A stretch of DNA of 64,000 bases. Origin: Jatrophihabitans sp. GAS493 (GTDB lineage: Bacteria > Actinomycetota > Actinomycetes > Mycobacteriales > Jatrophihabitantaceae). The notes below the pieces were generated by a model. The model had not been told where the DNA came from, made no database searches, and was given only the letters and a program-made list of their open reading frames with translations. Position numbers and translations under genes: made by a program. Of the stretch, positions 49,987-57,752 are shown piece by piece; positions within the stretch are counted from its first letter, which is position 1; each line of letters begins with the position of its first letter. The DNA lies in the NCBI RefSeq assembly GCF_900230215.1, contig NZ_LT907982.1, positions 3,953,568 to 4,017,567 of the forward strand, given 5' to 3'.

Positions 49987-50385
49987 GTGGCCTCCTGGGA
50001 TGACATTCGCGAGATCGTCGCCGCGCTGCCCACCACGTCGGAGGATATCGGCGGCCCGACCCACTCCTGGCGAGCCGGCGACAAGAACCTGGTCTGGGAG
50101 CGGCCGCTGCGACGCGGCGACGTGGCCGCCCTGGAGGCGGCCGGTCAGCCGGTTCCCGCCGAGCCGATCCTGGCCGTGCGCACCGCCGACCTCGGGGTCA
50201 AGGAGGCGCTGCTGGCCGACGATCCGGATGTGTACTTCACGACGCCACACTTCGACAACTACCCCGCGGTGCTCATACAGCTGGAACGGATAGATGCCGA
50301 AGAGCTTCGGGAGCTGATCGTCGACGCGTGGCTGGCGCGGGTGCCCAAACGACGAGCGATGGAGTACCTCGAGAGCCGGCAGTGA
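49987..50385 (+). CDS. MmcQ/YjbR-family protein
   Basis: A 132-aa protein with the family pattern: WDDIREIVAALPTTSED, THSWRAGDKNLVWERPL, VKEALLADDPDVYFTTPHFDNYPAVLIQLERI and LIVDAWLARVPKR. YjbR-like proteins have a CyaY-like fold and are thought to bind DNA; function is not settled. The start is the GTG at 49987. Its stop overlaps the start of the flavoenzyme gene (TGATG). Confidence 0.85.
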   Translation: MASWDDIREIVAALPTTSEDIGGPTHSWRAGDKNLVWERPLRRGDVAALEAAGQPVPAEPILAVRTADLGVKEALLADDPDVYFTTPHFDNYPAVLIQLERIDAEELRELIVDAWLARVPKRRAMEYLESRQ

Positions 50386-51836
50386 TGCCCCCGCTGGACG
50401 CGGTGGTCGTCGGATCGGGGCCGAACGGGCTGGCCGCGGCCCTGACCCTGGCCGAATCCGGTCTCAGTGTGCGGGTCATCGAGGCGTCCAGCGGCCCCGG
50501 CGGGGGTTGCCGCACGGCCGAACTCACGCTTCCAGGCTTTCGGCATGACGTCTGCTCAACGGTGCAGTCGATGGTGGAACTCTCCTCGTTCTTCACCGGT
50601 CTGAACCTCACCGACCTCGGAGTCCGGCTACTCCGCCCGCAGATCGCCTACGCACAGCCGCTCGACGGCGGCCGGGCCGCGCTCGGATTCAGCGACCTGG
50701 AGGCAACGGCGGCCGGCCTCGGCCGCGACGCCTCCGCGTGGCGGCGACTACTCGCCCCGCTGCTCCACCGGTCCGAGCAGCTCTTCCCCGAAGTACTCGG
50801 GGATCTGCGCCGGCCTCCGCGGCATCCCGTCACGCTGTGCCGCTTCGGGCTGCCGGGTCTGGTGCCGGCCACGACACTGGCCGCGGGTCTCTTCCGGGAG
50901 GAGTCGACCCGCGCCCTCTTCGCCGGTCTGGCCGCGCACAGCATGCGCAGTCTGCATGCGCCGCTCACCTCAGCCTTTGCCATGGTGCTTGCGTTGAGCG
51001 CGCATGTGGGTGGCTGGCCGGTGGTCGAGGGTGGCAGCGTGGCGATCAGCGACGCTCTGGTGCGCCGGTTGGTGGAACTCGGCGTGGAGTTCGAGTACGA
51101 CCACGAGGTGACATCGCTGGCCGAGCTGCCACCCAGCCGGGTCACCCTGCTCGACCTCTCACCCCGGCAACTTCTGCGGATCGGCGCAGACCGGTTGCCA
51201 CCTCGCTATCGCCGCCAACTGCAGCGTTTCCGCTACGGACCGGGAAGCTTCAAGGTCGACTACGCCCTCAGCGAGGCGGTGCCCTGGGCGAACCGTGACT
51301 GCCGGCGGGCGGGCACTCTGCACGTCGGAGGCTCGATGGCCGAGATCGCAGCCAGTGAGGGCCGGGTCGAAGCCGGCCGGCATAGTGACACCCCATACGT
51401 GCTCGTAGTGCAGCCGAGCGTGGTCGACCCAACTCGTGCGCCGGCCGGAAAGCACACTCTCTGGGCCTACTGTCACGTGCCGAACGGCTCGGCCCTTGAT
51501 CGCACCGAGGCGGTGGAGCGCCAGATCGAGCGGTTCGCACCGGGCTTCCGGGATGTCGTACTGGCCCGCTCTACCCGGACGGCCGCTGAATACCAGCGGT
51601 ACAACCCGAACTACGTCGGCGGCGACATCAATGCCGGGCGGGCCGGGGTGGCCGCCGCGTTCCTGGGTCCGGTTCCGGGCGGGTTACGGTACGCACCGCT
51701 GCCCCGATGGTCTCGCTATCGCACCGCCCTGCCCGGCGTCTACCTCTGTTCGGCCTCAACGCCTCCGGGCGGCGGCGTACACGGCATGTGTGGTCAGAAT
51801 GCAGCCCGGGAAGCCATCGCCCGCGAGTTCGCCTGA
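50385..51836 (+). CDS. Phytoene desaturase-like FAD-dependent oxidoreductase
   Basis: A 483-aa flavoenzyme of the phytoene desaturase/amine oxidase type. The FAD-binding motif is AVVVGSGPNGLAAALTLAESGLSVRVIEA with GPGGGCRTAELTLPGF close behind, and the C-terminal cofactor motif is YLCSASTPPGGGVHGMCGQNAAREA. Other carotenoid genes are not next to it, so its substrate is uncertain. The ATG at 50385 overlaps the YjbR-like gene by one base of TGATG. Confidence 0.88.
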   Translation: MPPLDAVVVGSGPNGLAAALTLAESGLSVRVIEASSGPGGGCRTAELTLPGFRHDVCSTVQSMVELSSFFTGLNLTDLGVRLLRPQIAYAQPLDGGRAALGFSDLEATAAGLGRDASAWRRLLAPLLHRSEQLFPEVLGDLRRPPRHPVTLCRFGLPGLVPATTLAAGLFREESTRALFAGLAAHSMRSLHAPLTSAFAMVLALSAHVGGWPVVEGGSVAISDALVRRLVELGVEFEYDHEVTSLAELPPSRVTLLDLSPRQLLRIGADRLPPRYRRQLQRFRYGPGSFKVDYALSEAVPWANRDCRRAGTLHVGGSMAEIAASEGRVEAGRHSDTPYVLVVQPSVVDPTRAPAGKHTLWAYCHVPNGSALDRTEAVERQIERFAPGFRDVVLARSTRTAAEYQRYNPNYVGGDINAGRAGVAAAFLGPVPGGLRYAPLPRWSRYRTALPGVYLCSASTPPGGGVHGMCGQNAAREAIAREFA

Positions 51837-51853
51837 GAGGGCTGGGTCTGCCG

Positions 51854-52252
51854 TTACTTCGTGCGGCGCACGAAGCTGGCCATCGCCGCGCCGTGATCGG
51901 CACAAGGATACATCACCAGTAACCCGTCGTCGGCCGCGTGCGTGTGGAAGGCGGCCTGAACAACCGTCGGCACTTCGGCCAGCACCAGCGTTCCCCGATC
52001 AGCCAGCACCCGGCGGTGCGCGGCGACCACGGTCTGCACACCGACAACGTCGATTACGGTCACGTCGGAGAGGTCCATGCGAATGAACTTTCGCCGATGA
52101 CTGAGCTGCACATCGATCAGGGCCGCCACCAGTTCGGCGCTCCCACAGTCCATGCTTCCAGATACCTTGATGTATGAGCGGCCACCTTCGCTGCGCAGGG
52201 CGTCCACGCGCAGCGTCGACATCTCATCCGACGCGCTCAGAGTCGATTCCAT
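51854..52252 (-). CDS. STAS-domain anti-anti-sigma factor-like protein
   Basis: A 132-aa STAS protein like SpoIIAA/RsbV: a beta strand YIKVSGSMDCGSAELVAALI and the phosphorylation loop region RMDLSDVTVIDVVGVQTVVAAHRRV. The usual DSSG serine is replaced: the loop reads TVIDVVGV, so classic phosphorylation by an anti-sigma kinase may not apply. No kinase gene is adjacent. GAGAGGAA precedes the ATG at 52252. A SigB-type promoter pattern lies upstream. Confidence 0.82.
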   Translation of the reverse strand: MESTLSASDEMSTLRVDALRSEGGRSYIKVSGSMDCGSAELVAALIDVQLSHRRKFIRMDLSDVTVIDVVGVQTVVAAHRRVLADRGTLVLAEVPTVVQAAFHTHAADDGLLVMYPCADHGAAMASFVRRTK

Positions 52253-52332
52253 CGTCAGTTCCTCTCCCCGCGGCCTTAGTCAGCTTCCGACAGGAGATCC
52301 ACCGCAACCCTCGACCGTCCGTCGAAGCTCAA

Positions 52333-52358
52333 TTACCCGCAGCTAGAAATTCATAAAC
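52333..52358 (-). promoter_or_regulatory. Candidate SigB/SigF-type promoter of the STAS gene
   Basis: Minus strand: GTTT at 52358-52355, 16-base spacer, GGGTAA at 52338-52333. The consensus for general-stress sigma factors in Gram-positives is GTTT-N15/17-GGGTAT. Only the last base differs. The site is 81 bases before the start codon. Confidence 0.5.
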
Positions 52359-52393
52359 ATCCGCCTGCCCATCATCCTCTTTTCCGCCCCGAG

Positions 52394-52421
52394 CTCAACC
52401 CTCTGCCACCGCCGCCGATAG
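52394..52421 (+). promoter_or_regulatory. Candidate motility-sigma promoter of the unknown 196-aa gene
   Basis: CTCA at 52394-52397, 16-base spacer, GCCGATAG at 52414-52421. -35 exact, -10 one base off GCCGAA. The -10 is 33 bases before the start codon at 52455. Confidence 0.55.
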
Positions 52422-52454
52422 GGGTGCCAGCAGGTCCGACGAAAGGGACTGAGG

Positions 52455-53045
52455 ATGGTCGCCAAGGTGATCAGTTTTGACACTCTGCGTAGCGCCGGGT
52501 CACGTCGCAGGGGCACGGTCGGTGTCGGCGGCTCCGTCGGTGCCGTGGATGGTTACGCGGATCGTTACGGGGTGGCAACCGGGCAGGCCGGGCAACCCCG
52601 GCAACTCAGGCCGCACCCTGTCATCACCGGCAGTGTGCGCGGCGGTGGCAGCGCCGAGGTCGACCTCGCCGTATCCCTGCTGCGCTCGATCACCGATGGC
52701 ACTGACGTGCTGAGCCGCCTCACCGGACTCCCTTTCGCCGATGGGCATGAGCCCGACTTCCTCGCGGTTCGCCGCGGCCCGAATGTGCCGGGCGTGCTCC
52801 CGGGTGGCTTCACGACGACCGGCTGGACCGACGCGGCCGGCAACACCGTTACCTGGTTCGCCGCTGGACGGCAGCCCCACGCGTATCAGGGCGTCACCGT
52901 GCTCTACGCCGACGGCAGCACGCGGGATGATCATGCGCACCTGTGCCGGGTGGCGCTGGAGGGGCTCTCCCGGCACCTGCAGGTCGCCAGCCGCCCACGT
53001 GCGAGAAATGTTCATCCGCTGAAGCCGTCGTTGACCCCGGCCTGA
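52455..53045 (+). CDS. Unknown protein, possible motility regulon member
   Basis: A 196-aa protein beginning MVAKVISFDTLRSAGSRRRG. The N-terminal 60 residues are Gly/Arg-rich and probably disordered; the rest (VDLAVSLLRSITDGTDVLSRLTG and TWFAAGRQPHAYQGVTVLYADGSTRDDHAHLCRVALEGL) looks folded. No signal peptide, membrane helix or known domain is seen. GGGACTGAGG precedes the ATG at 52455. Its promoter pattern matches the chemotaxis operons of the window. Confidence 0.75.
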   Translation: MVAKVISFDTLRSAGSRRRGTVGVGGSVGAVDGYADRYGVATGQAGQPRQLRPHPVITGSVRGGGSAEVDLAVSLLRSITDGTDVLSRLTGLPFADGHEPDFLAVRRGPNVPGVLPGGFTTTGWTDAAGNTVTWFAAGRQPHAYQGVTVLYADGSTRDDHAHLCRVALEGLSRHLQVASRPRARNVHPLKPSLTPA

Positions 53046-53071
53046 CCCACCGCCTCTGTCAGTATCGGTAG

Positions 53072-54397
53072 GTGCGCTCTCCCGATGGCCCGACCGGCCC
53101 AGACCAGGCTGGGCAGAACCTGACGGGCCCAGACCCGGCTGCGCGTCGAAGCGTCGAGTGGCTCGGCGTGCGCACCCTGGCCGTGCTCGTCCTCACCGGA
53201 CTCGGCGCCGGCGCGGGCGGCGTGGGGCTCACGCTGCTGCTTCATCTCATCCAGCACCTGGCCTTCGGCTATACCGAGAACACCTTCCTCATCGGTGTCG
53301 AACATGCCTCCGGTCGACGGCGGGTCATCGCGATGACTATCGGTGGCCTCATCGTCGGACTCGGGTGGTGGGCCCAGCGAGCCCATCTGACGATCGTCAC
53401 CGTTCGCGAAGCGCTGCGTGAGCGCCGGCCGCGCCTGCCCATCCCCAGCACGCTCTTCGACTCCATCCTGCAGATCACCGCGGTCGGTTTCGGCGCGTCG
53501 CTCGGACGGGAGGGAGCACCGCGGCAGCTCGGTGCCTCGATCGGCGTGTGGCTGGCCGCGCGGGCCGGCTTGTCACTCGACCAGCAGCGCACCATCATGG
53601 CCTGCGGAGCCGGAGCCGGGCTGGCGGCGGTCTACAACGTGCCGCTCGGCGGAGCGCTCTTCACGCTGGAGGTGCTGCTCGCCTCGGCGGCCCGTGCCGA
53701 CATCGTCGCGGCGGTGCTGACCAGTGCCACGGCCACCGCCGTCGCCTGGCCGGTCCTCTCCAACCGCCCGACCTACACCGTCGCCGAGCTACATCTGACC
53801 GCGACGGCGTTCACCTGGGCCATCGTCTTCGGCCCCATCGCCGGCGTCGCCGGGGCGGCCTTCATGCGCCTGGCCGCCGTCGCGTTGCGCCACCAGCCCC
53901 ACGGCTGGCACCTCCCGGTCTTCACCACCTTCACCTTCGCCCTGGTCGGGGTTGTCGCCATCGGGTTCCCGCAACTGCTCGGCAACGGAAAGGGCGCCGC
54001 GCAACTGGCCTTCGACGCGACCCCGACGATCGCGTTGCTGGCCACGCTGGCCCTGTTGAAACCACTGGCCACCGCCCTCTGCCTGCGCAGCGGGGCCACC
54101 GGTGGGCTGCTCACTCCGGCGCTGGCCACCGGGGCACTACTGGGGGCAGCCGCGGGCGGGGTGTGGACAATGTTCTGGCCCGGCAGCCCACTCGCCGCGT
54201 TCGCAATCATCGGGGCAGCGGCCGTGCTGGCGACGACCCAGCGGGCCCCGCTGACCGCGATCGCGCTGGTCATCGAGTTCACCCACACCGGTGAGACGCT
54301 GCTCGTCCCGATCATGATCGCGGTGGGGACAGCGACTCTGACATCCCAGCATCTGCCGGCCTGGAGCCACCTCACCAACGCCCACACCGCGACCTGA
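53072..54397 (+). CDS. ClC-family chloride channel or H+/Cl- antiporter
   Basis: A 441-aa membrane protein with the ClC selectivity motifs GREGAPRQLGA (GREGP type), ACGAGAGLAAVYNVPLGGALFTLEVLL (the GxFxP region reading AVYNVP) and GATGGLLTPALATGALLG. The protein conducts or exchanges chloride. The alanine after GREG instead of the usual Pro is a small departure. Two C-terminal CBS domains are absent. The start is the GTG at 53072. Confidence 0.93.
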   Translation: MRSPDGPTGPDQAGQNLTGPDPAARRSVEWLGVRTLAVLVLTGLGAGAGGVGLTLLLHLIQHLAFGYTENTFLIGVEHASGRRRVIAMTIGGLIVGLGWWAQRAHLTIVTVREALRERRPRLPIPSTLFDSILQITAVGFGASLGREGAPRQLGASIGVWLAARAGLSLDQQRTIMACGAGAGLAAVYNVPLGGALFTLEVLLASAARADIVAAVLTSATATAVAWPVLSNRPTYTVAELHLTATAFTWAIVFGPIAGVAGAAFMRLAAVALRHQPHGWHLPVFTTFTFALVGVVAIGFPQLLGNGKGAAQLAFDATPTIALLATLALLKPLATALCLRSGATGGLLTPALATGALLGAAAGGVWTMFWPGSPLAAFAIIGAAAVLATTQRAPLTAIALVIEFTHTGETLLVPIMIAVGTATLTSQHLPAWSHLTNAHTAT

Positions 54398-54462
54398 TTC
54401 GGTCGCCCCAGAGCCGAAATCACCCCAGGCTAGGATGGCCGGGTTGCGCACTGGGGGGTGTG

Positions 54463-55032
54463 ATGGGGCATATTTCGGGACCGGGCACCGTAACCAGTCG
54501 TCTGGCCGGTCTCCGTGCTGCCCGTTTCGCCGCTGCCCCGCTTCCGGTCAGCCGGGGTGACCTGGTCGGCCGGGGCAGCCCAATCGGCCTTGTCGGCCTA
54601 ATCGGCCTGGTCGGCGCGCTGCTGGCCGCCGCACTCCTCACCGGCTGCACCAGCCGGGCCACACCTTCTCCGTCGGCCAGTAGCTACGTGCTCCCGGCCG
54701 TCTCGGCCGCCGACACCGCTCGTACCGCCGCATACCTGCGCGGCACCGGAGCACCCCTGCTCGGCATGCATCGCTCCGCAGCCACCGTGGCGCTCAACTA
54801 CACCGACGACGGGTGCCGGGCCCTCACCGCCCTCATCTCGCCGCAGAATCAGGATCGTCTTGCCCGGGCCGCGTTCGCCGTCCCAGATGCGGTGCTCAAC
54901 GAACTGGCGGTCGCCGAGATACATGCGATCGCCACCATGCGCGCCTGCAACACGAACACCTCGACGAAACAACTGGTGGCCGTCGACGGGCTGCTGGCCA
55001 AGCGCTTCGTCCAACTGGGCGTTGTCTCATGA
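54463..55032 (+). CDS. Predicted lipoprotein, unknown function
   Basis: A 189-aa protein with a long N-terminus, one hydrophobic helix (IGLVGLIGLVGALLAAALL) and the lipobox LLTGC at about residues 61-65, followed by Ser/Thr/Pro-rich linker and a domain that contains YTDDGCRALTALISPQNQDRLARAA. An 18-base tandem repeat encodes IGLVGL-IGLVGA. A GGGGGG run precedes the ATG at 54463. The unusual distance of the lipobox from the start suggests that translation might begin later. It is 61 bases before the SGNH gene. Confidence 0.7.
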   Translation: MGHISGPGTVTSRLAGLRAARFAAAPLPVSRGDLVGRGSPIGLVGLIGLVGALLAAALLTGCTSRATPSPSASSYVLPAVSAADTARTAAYLRGTGAPLLGMHRSAATVALNYTDDGCRALTALISPQNQDRLARAAFAVPDAVLNELAVAEIHAIATMRACNTNTSTKQLVAVDGLLAKRFVQLGVVS

Positions 55033-55093
55033 CCGGCCGGCATAACCTGAAACTGGCATCAACGACAGTCAGCGGCATGAACGGCTCGCCATC

Positions 55094-56482
55094 GTGAGCT
55101 GGCTCTCGGGTCGGGTGACGGCAACCCGTGCCGTGACCGCAATCGTCACGCTGACCGCGATCTTCCTAACCGCGACGCTGCTGGCGATACCCGGCTCGGG
55201 AGCGGTCGGGCACCAGATCACCATGCTGGCCGCCGGTGACTCCTTCTCCTCCGGTGAGGGACTCAGCGACTCCAGCGGTGGCTGCGCGCAGCCTTCGGCC
55301 GCCGGCTCCCAGGTCTACTCCCAGATCGCCGCGCAGAGTTCGTCGGCTGAGGTCTCGATCGCCCGGCCGGTGGTGGTACTCAGCTGCACCGGCGCCCGTT
55401 ACCGGCAGCTCATCCCCTCGACCCAGAACCCGCAGGGGCAATGGATGCCCGCGATCGGACGCTTCGACCTGGTCACCTTCACCTACGGCGGCGACGATCT
55501 GGACCTCGTCGACATCATCCGCGAATGCATCGGGCTCGACGCCTCACCCGACCTGCAGAGCAGCGTCGAAGGCACCGTCGAGGCGTCCGGGGATGAACCG
55601 GATCGGCTCTGCCCAAATCAGTCCCAGATCAAGCAGGCCATCACCGACGGCATCTCGGCCGGCTACGGCGATTTCCTGACCGACGTCGGCAACGACATGG
55701 TCACCTCGGGCGGAAACGTCGTCGTCCTCGGCTATCCACAGATCGTGGAGGACCCAGCCAAATGGCAGGGATTGAGCAAGGCGATCGGGGTCTGTATGGG
55801 GCTGGGAACGGTAGATGCGGTTGAGGTGCGCTCGCTGGTGAGTGACCTCAACGCGGCCATCGCCACCGCCGTTACGAGCGCGAACGCCACGCGCCCCAAC
55901 GGCGTCCACTTCACTTACCTCGATGTCAACAACGGTGGCACCGCCGGGATAGATCGCAACGATGCCCGCCTCTTCGAGCCCATGAACGGCCCGCACCACA
56001 ATCTCTGTTCGGCCGACTCCTGGATGAATGGGGCAACCACCCTCGACTCCGAACGAGGCTCGTTCCACCCGAACGAGAAGGGCCACGAAGCCGAGGGCAG
56101 CCTGCTGGGCGAGGTGGTGACCAGCCATCTGGACTGGAGCACGCTCGGTCAGATCACTCCCCCACCGGTCGCGGGCACATCTGTCTCGCCGTCCCCGACC
56201 GACGTCCCGGGTCGCACCCCGCGCCCCAAGAAGGCGACACCCACGCCGCTGCCGACCACCCACACGGTTGTGGTTCCCGGGCGCGGCATCATCGTCGTGC
56301 CCGGTCCCCCGCCCGCCACGCCGGGTCCGGGTCCGGGTCCGGGTCCGGTGAAGAAGACCCCCCGCCCCGGCGCCACTCCGAGTCCGTCGACGCCGGCGCC
56401 GACTGAGGTCGTCACCCCCGAGCCGCAGCCCACCGACGTGCCGATCGAGACACCCACCGAGTCGACAGATCCGGGAGCCTGA
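55094..56482 (+). CDS. Secreted SGNH/GDSL hydrolase with Pro-rich tail
   Basis: A 462-aa exported hydrolase: signal helix (AIVTLTAIFLTATLLAIPGSGAVG), block I AAGDSFSSGEGLSD with the nucleophile Ser, block III-like FTYGGDDLDLVD and block V GSFHPNEKGH with the catalytic Asp/His region. Cys pairs suggest disulfides. From about residue 350 the tail is Pro/Thr/Ser-rich with PGPGPGPGP, like a wall-spanning stalk. It probably acts on esters outside the cell. The GTG at 55094 has no clear ribosome site. Confidence 0.85.
   Translation: MSWLSGRVTATRAVTAIVTLTAIFLTATLLAIPGSGAVGHQITMLAAGDSFSSGEGLSDSSGGCAQPSAAGSQVYSQIAAQSSSAEVSIARPVVVLSCTGARYRQLIPSTQNPQGQWMPAIGRFDLVTFTYGGDDLDLVDIIRECIGLDASPDLQSSVEGTVEASGDEPDRLCPNQSQIKQAITDGISAGYGDFLTDVGNDMVTSGGNVVVLGYPQIVEDPAKWQGLSKAIGVCMGLGTVDAVEVRSLVSDLNAAIATAVTSANATRPNGVHFTYLDVNNGGTAGIDRNDARLFEPMNGPHHNLCSADSWMNGATTLDSERGSFHPNEKGHEAEGSLLGEVVTSHLDWSTLGQITPPPVAGTSVSPSPTDVPGRTPRPKKATPTPLPTTHTVVVPGRGIIVVPGPPPATPGPGPGPGPVKKTPRPGATPSPSTPAPTEVVTPEPQPTDVPIETPTESTDPGA
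56321..56348 (+). repeat. Hexanucleotide repeat in the SGNH hydrolase tail
   Basis: Over four copies of CCGGGT encode the PGPGPGPGP stretch. The repeat is a multiple of three, so slippage alters stalk length without frameshift. Confidence 0.85.
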
Positions 56483-56640
56483 CCCAACGACGCAGGTCGA
56501 GAGGTCGTCCGACCGGCCGCTGACCACCCTACGTAGGTGAGGCCGGCCGGAGCAGTTCCGGGGACGATGCCTGAAAAGGTTGCGCCCGATCTTCGCCGCG
56601 CGCGGCACCCGCCACCATTGGAAGGCTTCTGGCATCACAT

Positions 56641-57429
56641 ATGGCCGTTCTCATTGTTCATTCGACCCTGTCGAACTCGCTTCAGCTAACCGCCATACCA
56701 GCGGGCTTTCCGGCCGCGCCGACCGACGCATCGACCTCTGACGTACCGTCGCCGTCCCCGTCCCCGTCCCCGTCGCCGTCGCCGACTCCCACGCCAGAAC
56801 CCACGCCGAGCCCGACCCCAGAGGCGACCCAGACGCCGGCCACCAGTGCCGCCCCCACCACCGCCTCCGTCGCCCCGGCTTCGCCCAGCCCGACCACGTC
56901 GAACTCCTCGTCGGGTGTCAGCACGACGGCAGTGGTCATCGCGCTTCTTGTCGTGCTGGCCCTGGCTGGTTGGCTCATCTACTACTTCGCCCGTCGCAGC
57001 CGCCGGGCCGGGCCGGCCAATCCGCCTTGGGAGGCGAACCTGGCCAACGCCGCCGGTACGGCCCGCTGGATGTCCGACAGCCTCACCCCGAACATCGCCA
57101 ATCGGGCCAACAGTGGGGAGCAGGCGGTCCGCATGTGGACTGAGAACAGCGCCGCCGTGAGCGATCTCGAGCGCCGCCTGTACGAGCTGGCCGGGGGTGC
57201 GACCAGCGAAGCCGACCGCACCCGCGCGCAGCAGCTGGCCAACGCCGTCTCCGATCTTCGCGGCGCCCTCGACAATGACGTACGGCTGCGCTCAGCCGAC
57301 GTGGCGACCCTGGATCCGACGGCGGCGGCGATCCGCCCGTCGCTCATCCAGGATTCGGCCACCGCCATCACCACGGCCCGGGCCCGACTCAGCGAGGTAC
57401 TACAACCGCCCATCCCGCCGCACTCCTGA
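56641..57429 (+). CDS. Membrane protein with Ser/Pro-repeat segment, unknown function
   Basis: A 262-aa protein. N-terminal 30 residues with a weak hydrophobic region, then a SerPro/ThrPro repeat (PSPSPSPSPSPTPTPEPT, about residues 36-63), a single strong membrane helix (TAVVIALLVVLALAGWLIYYFA, about 95-116) and a basic RRSRR stop-transfer, followed by a helical cytoplasmic domain of about 140 residues (LANAAGTARWMSDSLTPNIANRANSGEQAVR, ERRLYELAGGATSEADRTRAQQLANAVSDLRGAL). Topology: repeat outside, helices inside. No family is known to me. Confidence 0.75.
   Translation: MAVLIVHSTLSNSLQLTAIPAGFPAAPTDASTSDVPSPSPSPSPSPSPTPTPEPTPSPTPEATQTPATSAAPTTASVAPASPSPTTSNSSSGVSTTAVVIALLVVLALAGWLIYYFARRSRRAGPANPPWEANLANAAGTARWMSDSLTPNIANRANSGEQAVRMWTENSAAVSDLERRLYELAGGATSEADRTRAQQLANAVSDLRGALDNDVRLRSADVATLDPTAAAIRPSLIQDSATAITTARARLSEVLQPPIPPHS
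56746..56784 (+). repeat. Hexanucleotide repeat encoding Ser-Pro units
   Basis: CCGTCN repeats (six or more copies with C/G alternation at the last base) encode the PSPSPSPS stretch of the adjacent membrane protein. In-frame length variation is expected. Confidence 0.8.
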
Positions 57430-57545
57430 TCCGGGGCCGTACTCATCCGGGGAACTCAGTCGGTTCATCCTCTCCAGGTGATCTCTCGATCAGTGTCGTG
57501 GCTCCATCATGGAGACTCGTCGCCCAGGTCGGCAGAGGAGGTTCC

Positions 57546-57752
57546 ATGGCCGCGGATTCCTATGAAGTAAGGGTGGTTGGCTCACTTGGTCGGGCCGCGC
57601 GAGAGGCGTTCGACGATGTCTGGATCGACACTGAGCCGACGACGACTGTGCTCAGTGGCGAGTTGGACCAGGCCGCGCTACACGGGTTACTGGACCAGGT
57701 GCGGGCGCTCGGCCTGGAGCTCGTCGACATTCGAAGAGTGGACGGAGCCTAG
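57546..57752 (+). CDS. Small conserved-looking protein, unknown function
   Basis: A 68-aa protein: MAADSYEVRVVGSLGRAAREAFDDV, then TTTVLSGELDQAALHGLLDQVRALGLELVDIRRVDG. The pattern of strand-helix-strand-helix-strand resembles small ferredoxin-like or ACT-like actinobacterial proteins, of unknown role. GGAGG stands 4 bases before the ATG at 57546, making this start far better than a GTG at 57498. It overlaps the end of the convergent SulP gene by 4 bases. Confidence 0.78.
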   Translation: MAADSYEVRVVGSLGRAAREAFDDVWIDTEPTTTVLSGELDQAALHGLLDQVRALGLELVDIRRVDGA

